Below, in pieces: positions 1 to 7,783 of a stretch of 64,000 nucleotides of DNA (position 1 is its first letter; every line of letters starts with the position of its first letter). The notes beneath the pieces were generated by a model. The model did not search any database. It worked only from the letters and a program-made list of their open reading frames with translations, and had not been told where the DNA came from. The DNA is taken from NCBI RefSeq assembly GCF_900100435.1, contig NZ_FNEX01000014.1:1-64000 (forward strand), written 5' to 3'. Source of the DNA: Pedobacter sp. ok626. GTDB taxonomy: Bacteria > Bacteroidota > Bacteroidia > Sphingobacteriales > Sphingobacteriaceae. A program made the position numbers and the translations under genes.

Positions 1-2
1 TT

Positions 3-119
3 GCACATATCAAAGCTAATCGTGGCTTCAAACGGTTTTTATTGAAAGGGATAAGCAAGGCTGAAGTAGAAGTCGGGTTGCTTTCCATCGCTCACAACTT
101 AAAAAAATGGAAAGCGTAA
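3..119 (+). CDS. Transposase C-terminal end (partial)
   Basis: Frame 3 is open from the window edge to a TAA at 117-119 and reads AHIKANRGFKRFLLKGIS, then KAEVEVGLLSIAHNLKKWKA. This wording (NRGF-RFLLKG, then the E of a DDE active site in KAEVEVGLL, then AHNLKKW) is the usual C-terminus of IS1182-like or related DDE transposases of Bacteroidetes. Only about 38 residues lie inside the window, so whether the element is intact cannot be judged. The right end of the insertion sequence should lie within the next 170 bases. Confidence 0.8.
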   Translation, partial: AHIKANRGFKRFLLKGISKAEVEVGLLSIAHNLKKWKA

Positions 120-249
120 AGCTTTTTGTATCGTTGTTTAATGCTAAAGTACACCGGGGAACATAGATGCATACACAAATCAACGTTCAACCAAAACTTG
201 TAGCTTTGATCTGAAAAAAGTAGCTAATAACTCAAAAAATAACACAATA

Positions 250-283
250 AAAAAACCGTCTCATAATTGACTTATGAGACGGC
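250..283 (-). terminator. Hairpin terminator, possibly also the insertion-sequence end
   Basis: Perfect 11-base arms at 256-266 and 272-282 (core CCGTCTCATAA) enclose a 5-base loop. Read on the minus strand the hairpin is followed by a run of seven T, which makes it a good Rho-independent terminator for the small gene at 289-474. It also sits where the right end of the transposase element is expected, so it may belong to the element. Confidence 0.7.
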
Positions 284-288
284 TACTT

Positions 289-474
289 TTAATATCGCTG
301 ACGCTCTAGCTCTGCTTTCAACTCGTCTTTAACACCTTTGGCTTTTTCCATCCATTCGGGAGCTTTATCTTTAAGGTCGTCCACAATAGAGCGGCCATTG
401 ATATCTTTTTTTGTGATGTACTTAATAGCACCGTAAACTGCGGCGCCTATTAGTGCTGTTTTTAATAGTCCCAT
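289..474 (-). CDS. Small YtxH-like hypothetical protein (61 aa)
   Basis: The protein begins MGLLKTALIGAAVYGAIKY, a short hydrophobic segment, followed by a charged, probably helical tail ending ELKAELERQRY. This layout resembles small YtxH-like or general-stress membrane-associated proteins, but no catalytic motif is visible. An in-frame ATG 17 codons further upstream would give 78 residues. I prefer the internal ATG at 474, because the extra N-terminus is poor and the hydrophobic stretch then begins near residue 5. The gene is monocistronic with a strong terminator after it. Function is unknown. Confidence 0.6.
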   Translation of the reverse strand: MGLLKTALIGAAVYGAIKYITKKDINGRSIVDDLKDKAPEWMEKAKGVKDELKAELERQRY

Positions 475-609
475 ATTTTTATTTTTGATATAGGCTATAA
501 CAAATGGAAGTTGTAATAGTTTCAATCAATCTGCTTAAATGATTCTTCAAAAATCCATACATTGGCTAAAAATTAAGGGTATTTAGCTACCTCGAAAACC
601 TATTGTCCA

Positions 610-978
610 ATGAATTCAACAGATACTTTATTAATTAAACAAGCAAGGCTTGATTCGAACAGTTGTATAGCAAAAAAAGATGTAGCAGGAGTCTCTAAAC
701 ACTGGATGAAAGATTTTGTACAGATTGCCGGAGATGGCAGTTATACCATTGGAAAAGCGAAAATTGCTGCAGATTGGACATATATGTTTTCAAATAGTAG
801 TCCATTGTTTGAGCGTATTCCTGATACAATTACCGTCAGCAATGGTGGAGATACTGCTTGGGAAAGTGGAACATGGAATTATAAAAATGATAAATACCAC
901 GGCAATTATGCCGCTACCTGGCGCAAAGTAAATGGAACGTGGTTAACTCAAAACGAACTTTATGTTTCCTTGAATTGA
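610..978 (+). CDS. SnoaL-like / DUF4440 domain protein (NTF2 fold)
   Basis: A protein of 122 residues without signal peptide. The pattern of an N-terminal helix (AKKDVAGVSKHWMKDFVQIAGDGS), then DTAWESGTWNY and a final NGTWLTQNELYV strand, is that of DUF4440/SnoaL-like proteins of the NTF2 fold. These bind small hydrophobic ligands or act as minor isomerases. The substrate cannot be inferred. The gene stands alone and is followed by a bidirectional terminator. Confidence 0.7.
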   Translation: MNSTDTLLIKQARLDSNSCIAKKDVAGVSKHWMKDFVQIAGDGSYTIGKAKIAADWTYMFSNSSPLFERIPDTITVSNGGDTAWESGTWNYKNDKYHGNYAATWRKVNGTWLTQNELYVSLN

Positions 979-1001
979 TTAACCCAATGCGCTAGATAAG
1001 C

Positions 1002-1044
1002 TAAAAATAGAAAAGCCGCAATTTTTTGCGGCTTTTCTATTTTT
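1002..1044. terminator. Bidirectional terminator
   Basis: Arms at about 1003-1020 and 1027-1043 (core AAAAGCCGCA / TGCGGCTTTT) form a hairpin with A-runs on the left and T-runs on the right. It serves the convergent genes at 610-978 and 1043-1765 and overlaps the last codon of the latter. Confidence 0.85.
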
Positions 1045-1765
1045 ATGGGTTTGTAGACCAAAGACTAACATCTTTTACCAATGCGCGGTTTGGAAGTTTT
1101 AAATGCGCAACCAGCAATTCAGCGAAATCTTCTGGCTGAAGTGTAGAGTCCGGATTGCCATCTGTTAGTTTATTATCTATCGCAAGGTCGGTAGCAATCG
1201 TACTTGGAGTAAGCGTAAATACGCGTACGTTAGACTTTCTTGCTTCGAACATCAATGATTCTGATAAGCCAATCAAACCAAATTTAGAGGCGCTATAAGC
1301 GCTTGTTAACGGAGAACCCTTAAGTCCTGCAGTTGAAGAAACGTTAACAATATCGCCGCTTTTGCGTTCCAACATTTGAGGCAGGATTTGTTTAATGAAA
1401 TAGTAAGGACCAAATAAGTTGGTTTTTACTATATTTTCCCAATCGCTAACTTCTAACTCCAGGAATTTGCCAAATTTGGCAATGCCCGCATTGTTTACCA
1501 GTATATCTATGTTGCCAATTTCGGCTGTTATTTTTGCACAGGCAGCAGCTACCTCATCCAGGTTAGCCACATCGGCTGTTGCATATACAACTTTAATTGC
1601 AGGATTTATTTGTTTGGCTTGCTCAGTTACTTTTTCAAGGTCACTTGCTGTTCTTGATACCAGGGCTAAATTTACACCCTCTTTTGCAAGCGTAAGTGCA
1701 ATTGCTTTGCCTAAACCTTTACCGGCACCTGTAATTAGTGCTGTTTTGTTATTTAGAGTTTCCAT
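1043..1765 (-). CDS. SDR-family dehydrogenase / 3-ketoacyl-ACP reductase-like
   Basis: A classical short-chain dehydrogenase of 240 residues. The Rossmann motif TGAGKGLG lies at 12-19, NNAG at 91-94, and the catalytic Ser144, Tyr157 and Lys161 (YSASK). The LVSRT segment after the second strand suggests NADP(H). FabG-like proteins of this length are common, but the lack of fatty-acid genes nearby means the substrate is open. It is usually annotated as 3-ketoacyl-ACP reductase. The gene stands alone, between two terminators. Confidence 0.85.
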   Translation of the reverse strand: METLNNKTALITGAGKGLGKAIALTLAKEGVNLALVSRTASDLEKVTEQAKQINPAIKVVYATADVANLDEVAAACAKITAEIGNIDILVNNAGIAKFGKFLELEVSDWENIVKTNLFGPYYFIKQILPQMLERKSGDIVNVSSTAGLKGSPLTSAYSASKFGLIGLSESLMFEARKSNVRVFTLTPSTIATDLAIDNKLTDGNPDSTLQPEDFAELLVAHLKLPNRALVKDVSLWSTNP

Positions 1766-1857
1766 ATATGTAAAATGTATTAATATGATGAGGCCATTCG
1801 ATAGAATTAACTTCTGGTTGCAAAATTACAAAACGGGATGCAATCGTAAGGTCAAAA

Positions 1858-1891
1858 AAAAACATCCACCTGTTAGGGTGGATGTTTTTAA
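1858..1891 (-). terminator. Terminator of the cold-shock gene
   Basis: Arms 1863-1870 (CATCCACC) and 1877-1884 (GGTGGATG) are flanked by A8 on the left and T5 on the right. The hairpin lies 20 bases downstream of the cold-shock stop codon and could work in both directions. Confidence 0.8.
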
Positions 1892-1910
1892 CAATTTATA
1901 AATATTTTGA

Positions 1911-2102
1911 TTAGCTAATCTTAACATTAATTGCGTTCAAGCCTTTTTTACCTTGCTCGATGTCATAGCTTACTGAATCATTCTCACGAATGCTATCGAT
2001 TAAGCCAGATGAATGAACAAAAATTTCAGCGTCACCATTAGCTGGTACGATAAATCCAAAACCTTTTGTCTCATTGAAGAATTTTACTGTTCCTTGTTGC
2101 AT
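1911..2102 (-). CDS. Cold-shock protein (CspA family)
   Basis: A single cold-shock domain of 63 residues beginning MQQGTVKFFNETKGFGFI. RNP1 (KGFGFI) lies at 13-18 and RNP2 (EIFVH) at 26-30, with the usual Gly and aromatic residues for binding single-stranded nucleic acid. It should act as an RNA chaperone in the cytoplasm. It has its own strong promoter at 2126-2156 and its own terminator, so it forms a single-gene unit. The 5' leader is short and AT-rich. A long cold-shock leader like that of E. coli cspA is not evident. Confidence 0.95.
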   Translation of the reverse strand: MQQGTVKFFNETKGFGFIVPANGDAEIFVHSSGLIDSIRENDSVSYDIEQGKKGLNAINVKIS

Positions 2103-2125
2103 TGTATTATTATTTAAATATTTAA

Positions 2126-2156
2126 CAAAGGTAATGTAATTTATTGTAAATCAAAA
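2126..2156 (-). promoter_or_regulatory. Bacteroidetes-type promoter of the cold-shock gene
   Basis: On the minus strand, TTTTG (2152-2156), 18 bases, then TACCTTTG (2126-2133), which matches the Bacteroidetes -33/-7 consensus TTTG and TAnnTTTG exactly. It lies 24 bases before the start codon. Confidence 0.8.
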
Positions 2157-2210
2157 TATTATTTGTTGATGTGACTGATTGCTAACATAAAGGGTAAATT
2201 CAGTATTCAA

Positions 2211-2345
2211 CTATTTGATCACCCAATAGCCTAATGCAAGCCATATCAAGCCTTTAATCAAGAAAAAGAGGAATCCCCATACCCCAACTTTTCTCAGCCA
2301 TTTTAATAATGCTGTTTTTTTTTCGGATGTAGATTTGGTGGTCAT
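2211..2345 (-). CDS. Small single-pass membrane protein (44 aa)
   Basis: An open frame of 45 codons with ATG at 2343-2345 and TAG at 2211-2213. It starts MTTKSTSEKKTALLKWLRKV, then has one hydrophobic segment (GVWGFLFFLIKGLIWLALGYW, about residues 21-41) and ends VIK. The positively charged N-terminus before a single membrane helix predicts an inside N-terminus. It begins 30 bases after the end of the hmuV-like gene on the same strand and no terminator separates them, so it is probably the last gene of that operon. Function is unknown. Confidence 0.65.
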   Translation of the reverse strand: MTTKSTSEKKTALLKWLRKVGVWGFLFFLIKGLIWLALGYWVIK

Positions 2346-2375
2346 AAAGCAAAAATAGTTGATTTACAGATAAAA

Positions 2376-3173
2376 TTATTGCGGATTTATATTTAGAGAA
2401 ACGTTCCTCGGAATAAAAAAGTGTTTCAATGTTCTTGGATTTGTATACACATCAGAATTGATTTCAAACACTTCATAAATGTTTTTGGAACTCAAGACTT
2501 CCGCGGCAGTACCATCGTACCACTTCCTTCCATTTTTAAGCATAATAATGCGATCGGCATACTGTCCAGCCAGGTTAATGTCATGCAGAATGCTAACCAC
2601 CATAAAGCCTCGCTTGCTTAGCATTTTGGCTATAGCTAACGTTTGTTGTTGGTACTGCAAATCTAAACTGGCTACTGGTTCGTCCATAAGCAACAAAGCG
2701 TTTGGTACATCCCATATCTGGGCAAGTACCCTGGCCAGCTGTACCCTCTGTTGTTCGCCGCCGGATAAGGTTAAGTAAGAACGATCTGCAAAGGCGATAA
2801 CACCGGTTAACTCCATTACCTGCTGTACGATTTCTGTGTCCTTTATCGCAGGATTATTGCTGTAATGCGGGTATCGCCCCATCATCACGATTTCGATAAC
2901 CGTAAAAGCCATATTTACAATGTTTTGCTGGCTAAGCACGCCACGTTTCAAGGCAAGTTGCGCAGCTGTATAGGTAGAGATTTCTTTTCCCTGTAGTTGT
3001 ACACTGCCGCAGGTAGGAATCCTTTCTCCACTCAGCAGTCGGAACAAAGTTGATTTTCCCGCCCCATTAGCGCCAAGAATAATGAGGAGCTCGCCGGGAC
3101 GGATGCTAAATGAAACATCCTTTACCAGCGATCTTTTTCCTATTTCAAATGTCAACGAATCAGCAATCAGCAT
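2376..3173 (-). CDS. hmuV: Heme ABC transporter ATP-binding protein (HmuV-like)
   Basis: ATPase of 265 residues that would energise heme import across the inner membrane. Walker A GANGAGKS is at 34-41, the signature LSGGEQQR at 136-143, Walker B LLLMDEP at about 160-166, and a switch His follows in SILHD. The protein has the length and layout of HmuV/FecE ATPases. It starts one base after the permease stop codon, so the two are translationally linked. The heme assignment rests on the neighbouring heme oxygenase and HmuY-like genes. On its own the sequence would fit vitamin B12 or siderophore import as well. Confidence 0.88.
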   Translation of the reverse strand: MLIADSLTFEIGKRSLVKDVSFSIRPGELLIILGANGAGKSTLFRLLSGERIPTCGSVQLQGKEISTYTAAQLALKRGVLSQQNIVNMAFTVIEIVMMGRYPHYSNNPAIKDTEIVQQVMELTGVIAFADRSYLTLSGGEQQRVQLARVLAQIWDVPNALLLMDEPVASLDLQYQQQTLAIAKMLSKRGFMVVSILHDINLAGQYADRIIMLKNGRKWYDGTAAEVLSSKNIYEVFEINSDVYTNPRTLKHFFIPRNVSLNINPQ

Positions 3174-3174
3174 T

Positions 3175-4221
3175 TTATAAAACGAGTTTCTTTTTATCCT
3201 TAATTAAAATATACAAAAATAGCGGGGTGCCTAATAGCGCAGTGATTACACCAATTGGTAGCTCAATAGGTGCAATGATGGTGCGACACAACATATCAGC
3301 CAGTGTAAGCATCAATGCGCCAAGTAAGGCAGATGCCGGTAACACATGCTTATTATCTACACCTATAAATAACCGGATGGTATGTGGGACAAGTAAGCCA
3401 ACAAAGCTAATGATACCAGAGACAGCTACGGCTGCACCAACGCCCATGGTGGCCAGTATAACGACATTTCTTTTGATTTGGTTTACTTTTAAACCAAGTT
3501 GAGCCGCCTGGACTTCACCTAATGAGAATGCGTTTAAGGCTTTACCCATGCGCGGCAATAGGAGTACTGGAATTAAAACAAAGGGCGCTACGGCCAATAC
3601 ATTCTCCCATGTAGCGCCAGCCAGACTGCCTAACATCCAAAATGTGATGTTTCGCAATTGCTGATCATCGGCTATATAGGTGATTAGGCCTGTTAAAGCT
3701 CCTGCCAAGGCATTGATGGCAATACCGGCGAGTAACATTGTGGCCACATTTGATTTACCATCGGTGCGAGAAATTTGGTAGACCAGCATAGCAGCTATTC
3801 CTGCACCACTAAAGGCTCCGAAAGCGAGTAAGTAATAACCCAATAGGTTACTTAAACCTGCAAATAGCGCTACTTCAAGCACAATAATAATAACCGCCAT
3901 CAAGGATGCTCCGGCAGAAATACCGATTAATCCCGGTTCTGCCAATGGATTTCTAAAGATGCCCTGAACAGCAGTTCCCGAAATGCCAAGGGCTGCACCA
4001 ACCAATAGGCCAAGCGCTACACGGGGCAGACGTACAATATTTAAAACACCTTCATGTTGAGCAGAGACAGGGGGATCGGTAAATAACCCTATTTTTTTTG
4101 AAAGTATGAGCAGTACCTCTTTGATAGGGATTTTTACTGCACCTAAGCCCATCGAAAAGGCCGATGCTATAAATAATGCAATGATTAGTATAAGATATAA
4201 CAGTACTTTTTTATTCACCAC
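3175..4221 (-). CDS. hmuU: FecCD-family heme permease (HmuU-like)
   Basis: Permease of 348 residues with about ten membrane segments. It contains the FecCD/BtuC hallmarks: RLPRVALGLLVGAALGISG (about residues 63-81) with NPLAEPGLIGISAGA after it, then a later GLLVPHTIRLF coupling region that contacts the ATPase. It overlaps the end of the binding-protein gene by 7 bases and is followed after one base by the ATPase, giving a compact hmuTUV operon. Heme specificity is inferred from context. Confidence 0.9.
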   Translation of the reverse strand: MVNKKVLLYLILIIALFIASAFSMGLGAVKIPIKEVLLILSKKIGLFTDPPVSAQHEGVLNIVRLPRVALGLLVGAALGISGTAVQGIFRNPLAEPGLIGISAGASLMAVIIIVLEVALFAGLSNLLGYYLLAFGAFSGAGIAAMLVYQISRTDGKSNVATMLLAGIAINALAGALTGLITYIADDQQLRNITFWMLGSLAGATWENVLAVAPFVLIPVLLLPRMGKALNAFSLGEVQAAQLGLKVNQIKRNVVILATMGVGAAVAVSGIISFVGLLVPHTIRLFIGVDNKHVLPASALLGALMLTLADMLCRTIIAPIELPIGVITALLGTPLFLYILIKDKKKLVL

Positions 4222-5051
4222 TTGTCGTTTAGCTGTGTAAGTGCCTGGGCTAGTCTGGTAGAAAAGCCTGTGAGCAGATCCCCATCCATTTCCACGATCC
4301 TTTTATTTTTACCTGCATTGGTCAACGAAACACCAGGCATTTTTAAAATACTTGCAGCTCCACCCAGACTTTTATAACCAAAATCGAACATAAGTATAAG
4401 GTCTGGATTCGCATTTACAAGAGATTCGGTAGTGTATGGCTTAAATTTAGAGAAGCCTTGAGCTGCATTTTTTCCCCCAGCCAATTTAATGATTGCGTCA
4501 ATATTGGTGTCTTTACCGGCTACCATCATTACTCCAGTGCCTCGCGCATAAATAAATAGCACTTTAGGTGATTTAGGGTTTTTCTTCACAAGAGCCAGTG
4601 CTTTGTTTACTTCAGATTCAGTTTTTTTAACCAGGTCTTCGCCTTTGGTAGCAACGCCAAGTGCGGCAGCAACTTGCCTGATAAAGGCAGATGCTCCTTT
4701 AACAGAAAACTCCTGTTTAATGACGATTACCCTGATTCCTGCTGATTTTAACTGAGATTCGGTTGCTTTCGATAAGCCGCCTTCTGGAGCTAAAACAAGA
4801 TCAGGACTAAAAGAGATGATTCCCTCCGTAGATACCGTCCGGTTCTGGCTTACTTTAGGGAGCTTGGCAGTGTATGCAGGGTAGGTACTGGTAACATCAA
4901 TGGCTACGATCTGCGGACCAAAACCTAGCGCATCAACTGTTTCAGTAAGCGCAGCACCAAGTGTAATGATTCGTTTTGGGGCCATGTTTGCATTCGCTGA
5001 GATGCCGTAGCCCAGAAAAATCAGCAGTAAAATGTATAAGGATTTCTTCAT
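4215..5051 (-). CDS. hmuT: Periplasmic heme-binding protein (HmuT-like)
   Basis: A binding protein of 278 residues with a signal peptide (MKKSLYILLLIFLGYGISANA). The mature part opens with PKRIITLGAALTETVDALGFG, the usual start of the class III (BtuF/HmuT) fold, and has the long interlobe helix near its middle. HmuT proteins bind heme through a Tyr or His in the cleft and hand it to HmuUV. This is the first gene of the leftward operon and has a good promoter at 5084-5114. Confidence 0.88.
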   Translation of the reverse strand: MKKSLYILLLIFLGYGISANANMAPKRIITLGAALTETVDALGFGPQIVAIDVTSTYPAYTAKLPKVSQNRTVSTEGIISFSPDLVLAPEGGLSKATESQLKSAGIRVIVIKQEFSVKGASAFIRQVAAALGVATKGEDLVKKTESEVNKALALVKKNPKSPKVLFIYARGTGVMMVAGKDTNIDAIIKLAGGKNAAQGFSKFKPYTTESLVNANPDLILMFDFGYKSLGGAASILKMPGVSLTNAGKNKRIVEMDGDLLTGFSTRLAQALTQLNDKW

Positions 5052-5083
5052 TCTATAATTGGATTAGGTATGCGATCACGGTG

Positions 5084-5114
5084 CAAAGGAAGCTTTAATT
5101 AAAATGATTCCAAA
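5084..5114 (-). promoter_or_regulatory. Promoter of the hmuTUV operon
   Basis: On the minus strand, TTTG (5111-5114), 19 bases, then TTCCTTTG (5084-5091). This is one mismatch from TAnnTTTG with ideal spacing. The -7 box ends 32 bases before the hmuT start codon. Confidence 0.65.
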
Positions 5115-5275
5115 TAATTTATTGAGGATTGTCGGTATCGGTATTTTATCATTTTAAAAGTCCTGGTTTAGTCTTTTTTTATTTTTTTTGTTAGTCATCT
5201 ATTTGCTTATTAGCCTTTTAGTTTGACTTGTTTTTTATGTTCTCTTTAGCCTGTTCAGGCAGTTACCTGACTGAA

Positions 5276-5324
5276 AAATCCCAATTCCGTTAATTTAATC
5301 CCGAAATAGTCAAAAATAATCCCG
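5276..5324 (+). promoter_or_regulatory. Three direct repeats, candidate activator operator
   Basis: AAATCCCA at 5276-5283, TAATCCCG at 5296-5303 and TAATCCCG at 5317-5324 are spaced 20 and 21 bases apart, about two helical turns. They end just before the candidate -33 element of the receptor gene. This is the geometry expected for an AraC-type activator, and the rightward operon ends in an AraC-family gene. Binding itself is inference. Confidence 0.45.
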
Positions 5325-5334
5325 CTGACGTTGC

Positions 5335-5363
5335 TTGATTATTGGCAAATGTAAGCATATTTG
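5335..5363 (+). promoter_or_regulatory. Candidate promoter of the heme receptor operon
   Basis: TTG (5335-5337), 18 bases, CATATTTG (5356-5363), one mismatch from TAnnTTTG. It lies 41 bases before the ATG and directly downstream of the direct repeats. The imperfect -7 box would fit a promoter that needs an activator. Confidence 0.45.
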
Positions 5364-5404
5364 TGATCTTATTTAGATTGATTAAAAATAACTAGTAGAT
5401 ATAA

Positions 5405-7771
5405 ATGTACAACTCAATACCCTCAAAATATTCTTTTATCCTCGTATTTCTCCTGCTTAGCATTTATGGCTTTGCTGCTGATGTTAGGATCAAGCTGACT
5501 GGGGTAGTTACAGATGAAGCCGGAAAGGCAATCTCGGGAATTACAGTTGTTTTACAACCAGACAATAAAAGAGCGGTTACAGATGGCAATGGTAAGTTCA
5601 GCATCAAGAATTTATATGGAGGCACCTATAATTTAACTATAAAGGCAATAGGCTTCGAAAAGTATGCGACTGAGGTAAAAATAGAAGAAGGCAAAATACA
5701 GCATGTCATTATTAAACTAAAACAGGGTGATCATGCGCTGAACGAAGTAAATGTTAGCGGTGTGCATAGTAATCCGGATAACTTTATTGACATGACACGT
5801 ACCGCTATGCCTAGTAAGGTGATATCGAGAAAGGAGATAGAAATGATGGGAAGCAGGAGGCTGGATGAGGTTTTGAAAGAGCAAACAGGACTGGCCATTG
5901 TAAGTGATATAGGGGCTGGAAGTAGAGCCGTAGGGTTACAAATGCAAGGTTTTGGCAGCGGTTATACCATGATTATGATCGATGGACAACCAATGGTAGG
6001 TCGCAACGGTGGTAATTTTGATTTATCGCGAATTACTGTATCTAGCATAGAACGCATAGAAATTATAAAAGGTGCTTCTTCTTGCTTATTTGGAAGTGAG
6101 GCATTGGCAGGGGTTATTAATATCGTAACCCGGAAAAATATTACCCATCCTCAAGGTATGGCTGGATTAACATATGGCAGTTTTAATATGTTGGATGCCA
6201 CTTTAGAAGGGGAAACTCCTTTTGCAGGCAAAAAAGGATCTGCCTATTTTTCGGGTAATTATTACCGCACCGATGGATTCAACGCTAACCCTTACCTAAA
6301 TGAAGGTAAAACCGCACCGCCGTTTAACAGTTTTGCTTTTCAGGGCAGGGGAAGGTATTTGCTAAGTGATAAAAGTACTTTAAATTTTAATGGAAGATAC
6401 GTAACCCGGTATTCAGAAAATGAACTTTCTTATGGGGTTAAACCTAGTAAGGATATATTAGATGAACATGATTTAAATGGCTCTATTGCCCTAAATAATA
6501 ATTTCAATAACGGACTTAAATTAAAGACTCAATATTATTTAACACGTTATCAAACGGCGCAGGACATTACAGATTTGAATAGCGGAGTAGTTATACCCGG
6601 AAACCGGTTTGAGCAATACTTGCATCGTGCAGAGTTGCAGGTTACGCAACGTTTCTCCAACGTTATTGAACTTACCGGTGGTACTGGGGCTGCTTATGAA
6701 TTGTTAGACAACACTGCTTACAGGGGTAGTAAAAATATGGCAAATTACTTCGGTTACGCTCAGGCCAGTTGGCAGGCAGCTGATCAGCTGTCTGTTACTG
6801 CTGGTGCCAGATACGATTACCATGATCGGTATGGCGCTAAATTAAATCCAAGCCTGGGATTGCAATACAATTTAAACGAAAAACTTAGGCTAAAAGCAGC
6901 CGTTGGTACCGGTTTTAAAACCCCAAATTTTCAGCAATTATACCTTGTGTTTACAAACCTGCAAACGGGTTATACCGTGCTCGGATCGGAAGAATTTGGA
7001 CGAGAATTAAAACTGCTGCAAGATGCTGGACAGATTATGAGTGTATTGCCGATCGCTAAAAATATTGGCAGCTTAAGACCCGAACGCTCTGTTTCTTATA
7101 GCGCGGGCTTTAACTATAATCTTTTTACAAGTTTAAAACTGGATGTAAATGTCTTTTATAATGATATGAAGGACTTTATCAATTCAGAATTGGTTGCAGT
7201 TAAAACCAATAATCAGCAGATCTTTTCGTACATAAACATTGCCCGGGCATACACTACGGGCACAGAAATAGGTTTAAGCTGGTCGGCAACGAAGTCTTTA
7301 AACCTCTCTGCCGGTTACCAGTTGCTTTATGCGATAGACAAAGGTGTGGTCGACTCCATAAAGAACGGTACCGGTTTGTATGGATCTATTTACGATACTG
7401 ATATCAATGACGTTAGGCCTGCCACACGTAAAGATTATGTGGGGTTAAACAACCGCTCGCGTCACATGGCTAACCTAAAAATCAGTTATGCACATGAAAA
7501 GAGTGGTATTACAGGCACATTTAGAGTGAATTATAGGAGTAAATATGGTTTTATGGAAGACAATAAGGCTAATAATTTTTTAGATCCCTATGATACTTAT
7601 GTACGCAGTTTCTTTCTCTTGAATGCTGCAGTACAGAAAACATTTTACAACAAGCATTTGCAGTTACAGCTTACGGCAGATAACCTGATGAACTATCGGG
7701 ATCAGTTGATGCCCGCACAGCAGGGACGAGCCATAGTCGCAGGTATCAGTTGGCGGTTTTTTAAAGATTAA
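5405..7771 (+). CDS. TonB-dependent heme receptor (HmuR-like)
   Basis: An outer-membrane receptor of 788 residues. In order: signal peptide (to about residue 25, GFAADV), carboxypeptidase-regulatory-like domain (about 30-110, LTGVVTDEAGKAISG), plug (about 125-235, with IMIDGQPMVGRNGG and EALAGVINIVTRKN) and a beta barrel to a terminal aromatic strand (GISWRFFKD). A GFKTPNFQQLYL segment followed by SLRPERS stands where heme receptors carry the FRAP and NPDL/NPNLRPE motifs. It is the first gene of the rightward heme operon, 12 bases before the first HmuY-like gene. It should bind heme or heme passed on by HmuY-like proteins and import it with TonB energy. Confidence 0.85.
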   Translation: MYNSIPSKYSFILVFLLLSIYGFAADVRIKLTGVVTDEAGKAISGITVVLQPDNKRAVTDGNGKFSIKNLYGGTYNLTIKAIGFEKYATEVKIEEGKIQHVIIKLKQGDHALNEVNVSGVHSNPDNFIDMTRTAMPSKVISRKEIEMMGSRRLDEVLKEQTGLAIVSDIGAGSRAVGLQMQGFGSGYTMIMIDGQPMVGRNGGNFDLSRITVSSIERIEIIKGASSCLFGSEALAGVINIVTRKNITHPQGMAGLTYGSFNMLDATLEGETPFAGKKGSAYFSGNYYRTDGFNANPYLNEGKTAPPFNSFAFQGRGRYLLSDKSTLNFNGRYVTRYSENELSYGVKPSKDILDEHDLNGSIALNNNFNNGLKLKTQYYLTRYQTAQDITDLNSGVVIPGNRFEQYLHRAELQVTQRFSNVIELTGGTGAAYELLDNTAYRGSKNMANYFGYAQASWQAADQLSVTAGARYDYHDRYGAKLNPSLGLQYNLNEKLRLKAAVGTGFKTPNFQQLYLVFTNLQTGYTVLGSEEFGRELKLLQDAGQIMSVLPIAKNIGSLRPERSVSYSAGFNYNLFTSLKLDVNVFYNDMKDFINSELVAVKTNNQQIFSYINIARAYTTGTEIGLSWSATKSLNLSAGYQLLYAIDKGVVDSIKNGTGLYGSIYDTDINDVRPATRKDYVGLNNRSRHMANLKISYAHEKSGITGTFRVNYRSKYGFMEDNKANNFLDPYDTYVRSFFLLNAAVQKTFYNKHLQLQLTADNLMNYRDQLMPAQQGRAIVAGISWRFFKD

Positions 7772-7783
7772 GCATAATAAAAT

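Noticed and set aside
1419..1901. A 160-residue open frame on the plus strand opposite the SDR gene
   Set aside because: It is antisense to a well-supported dehydrogenase and has no recognisable domain.
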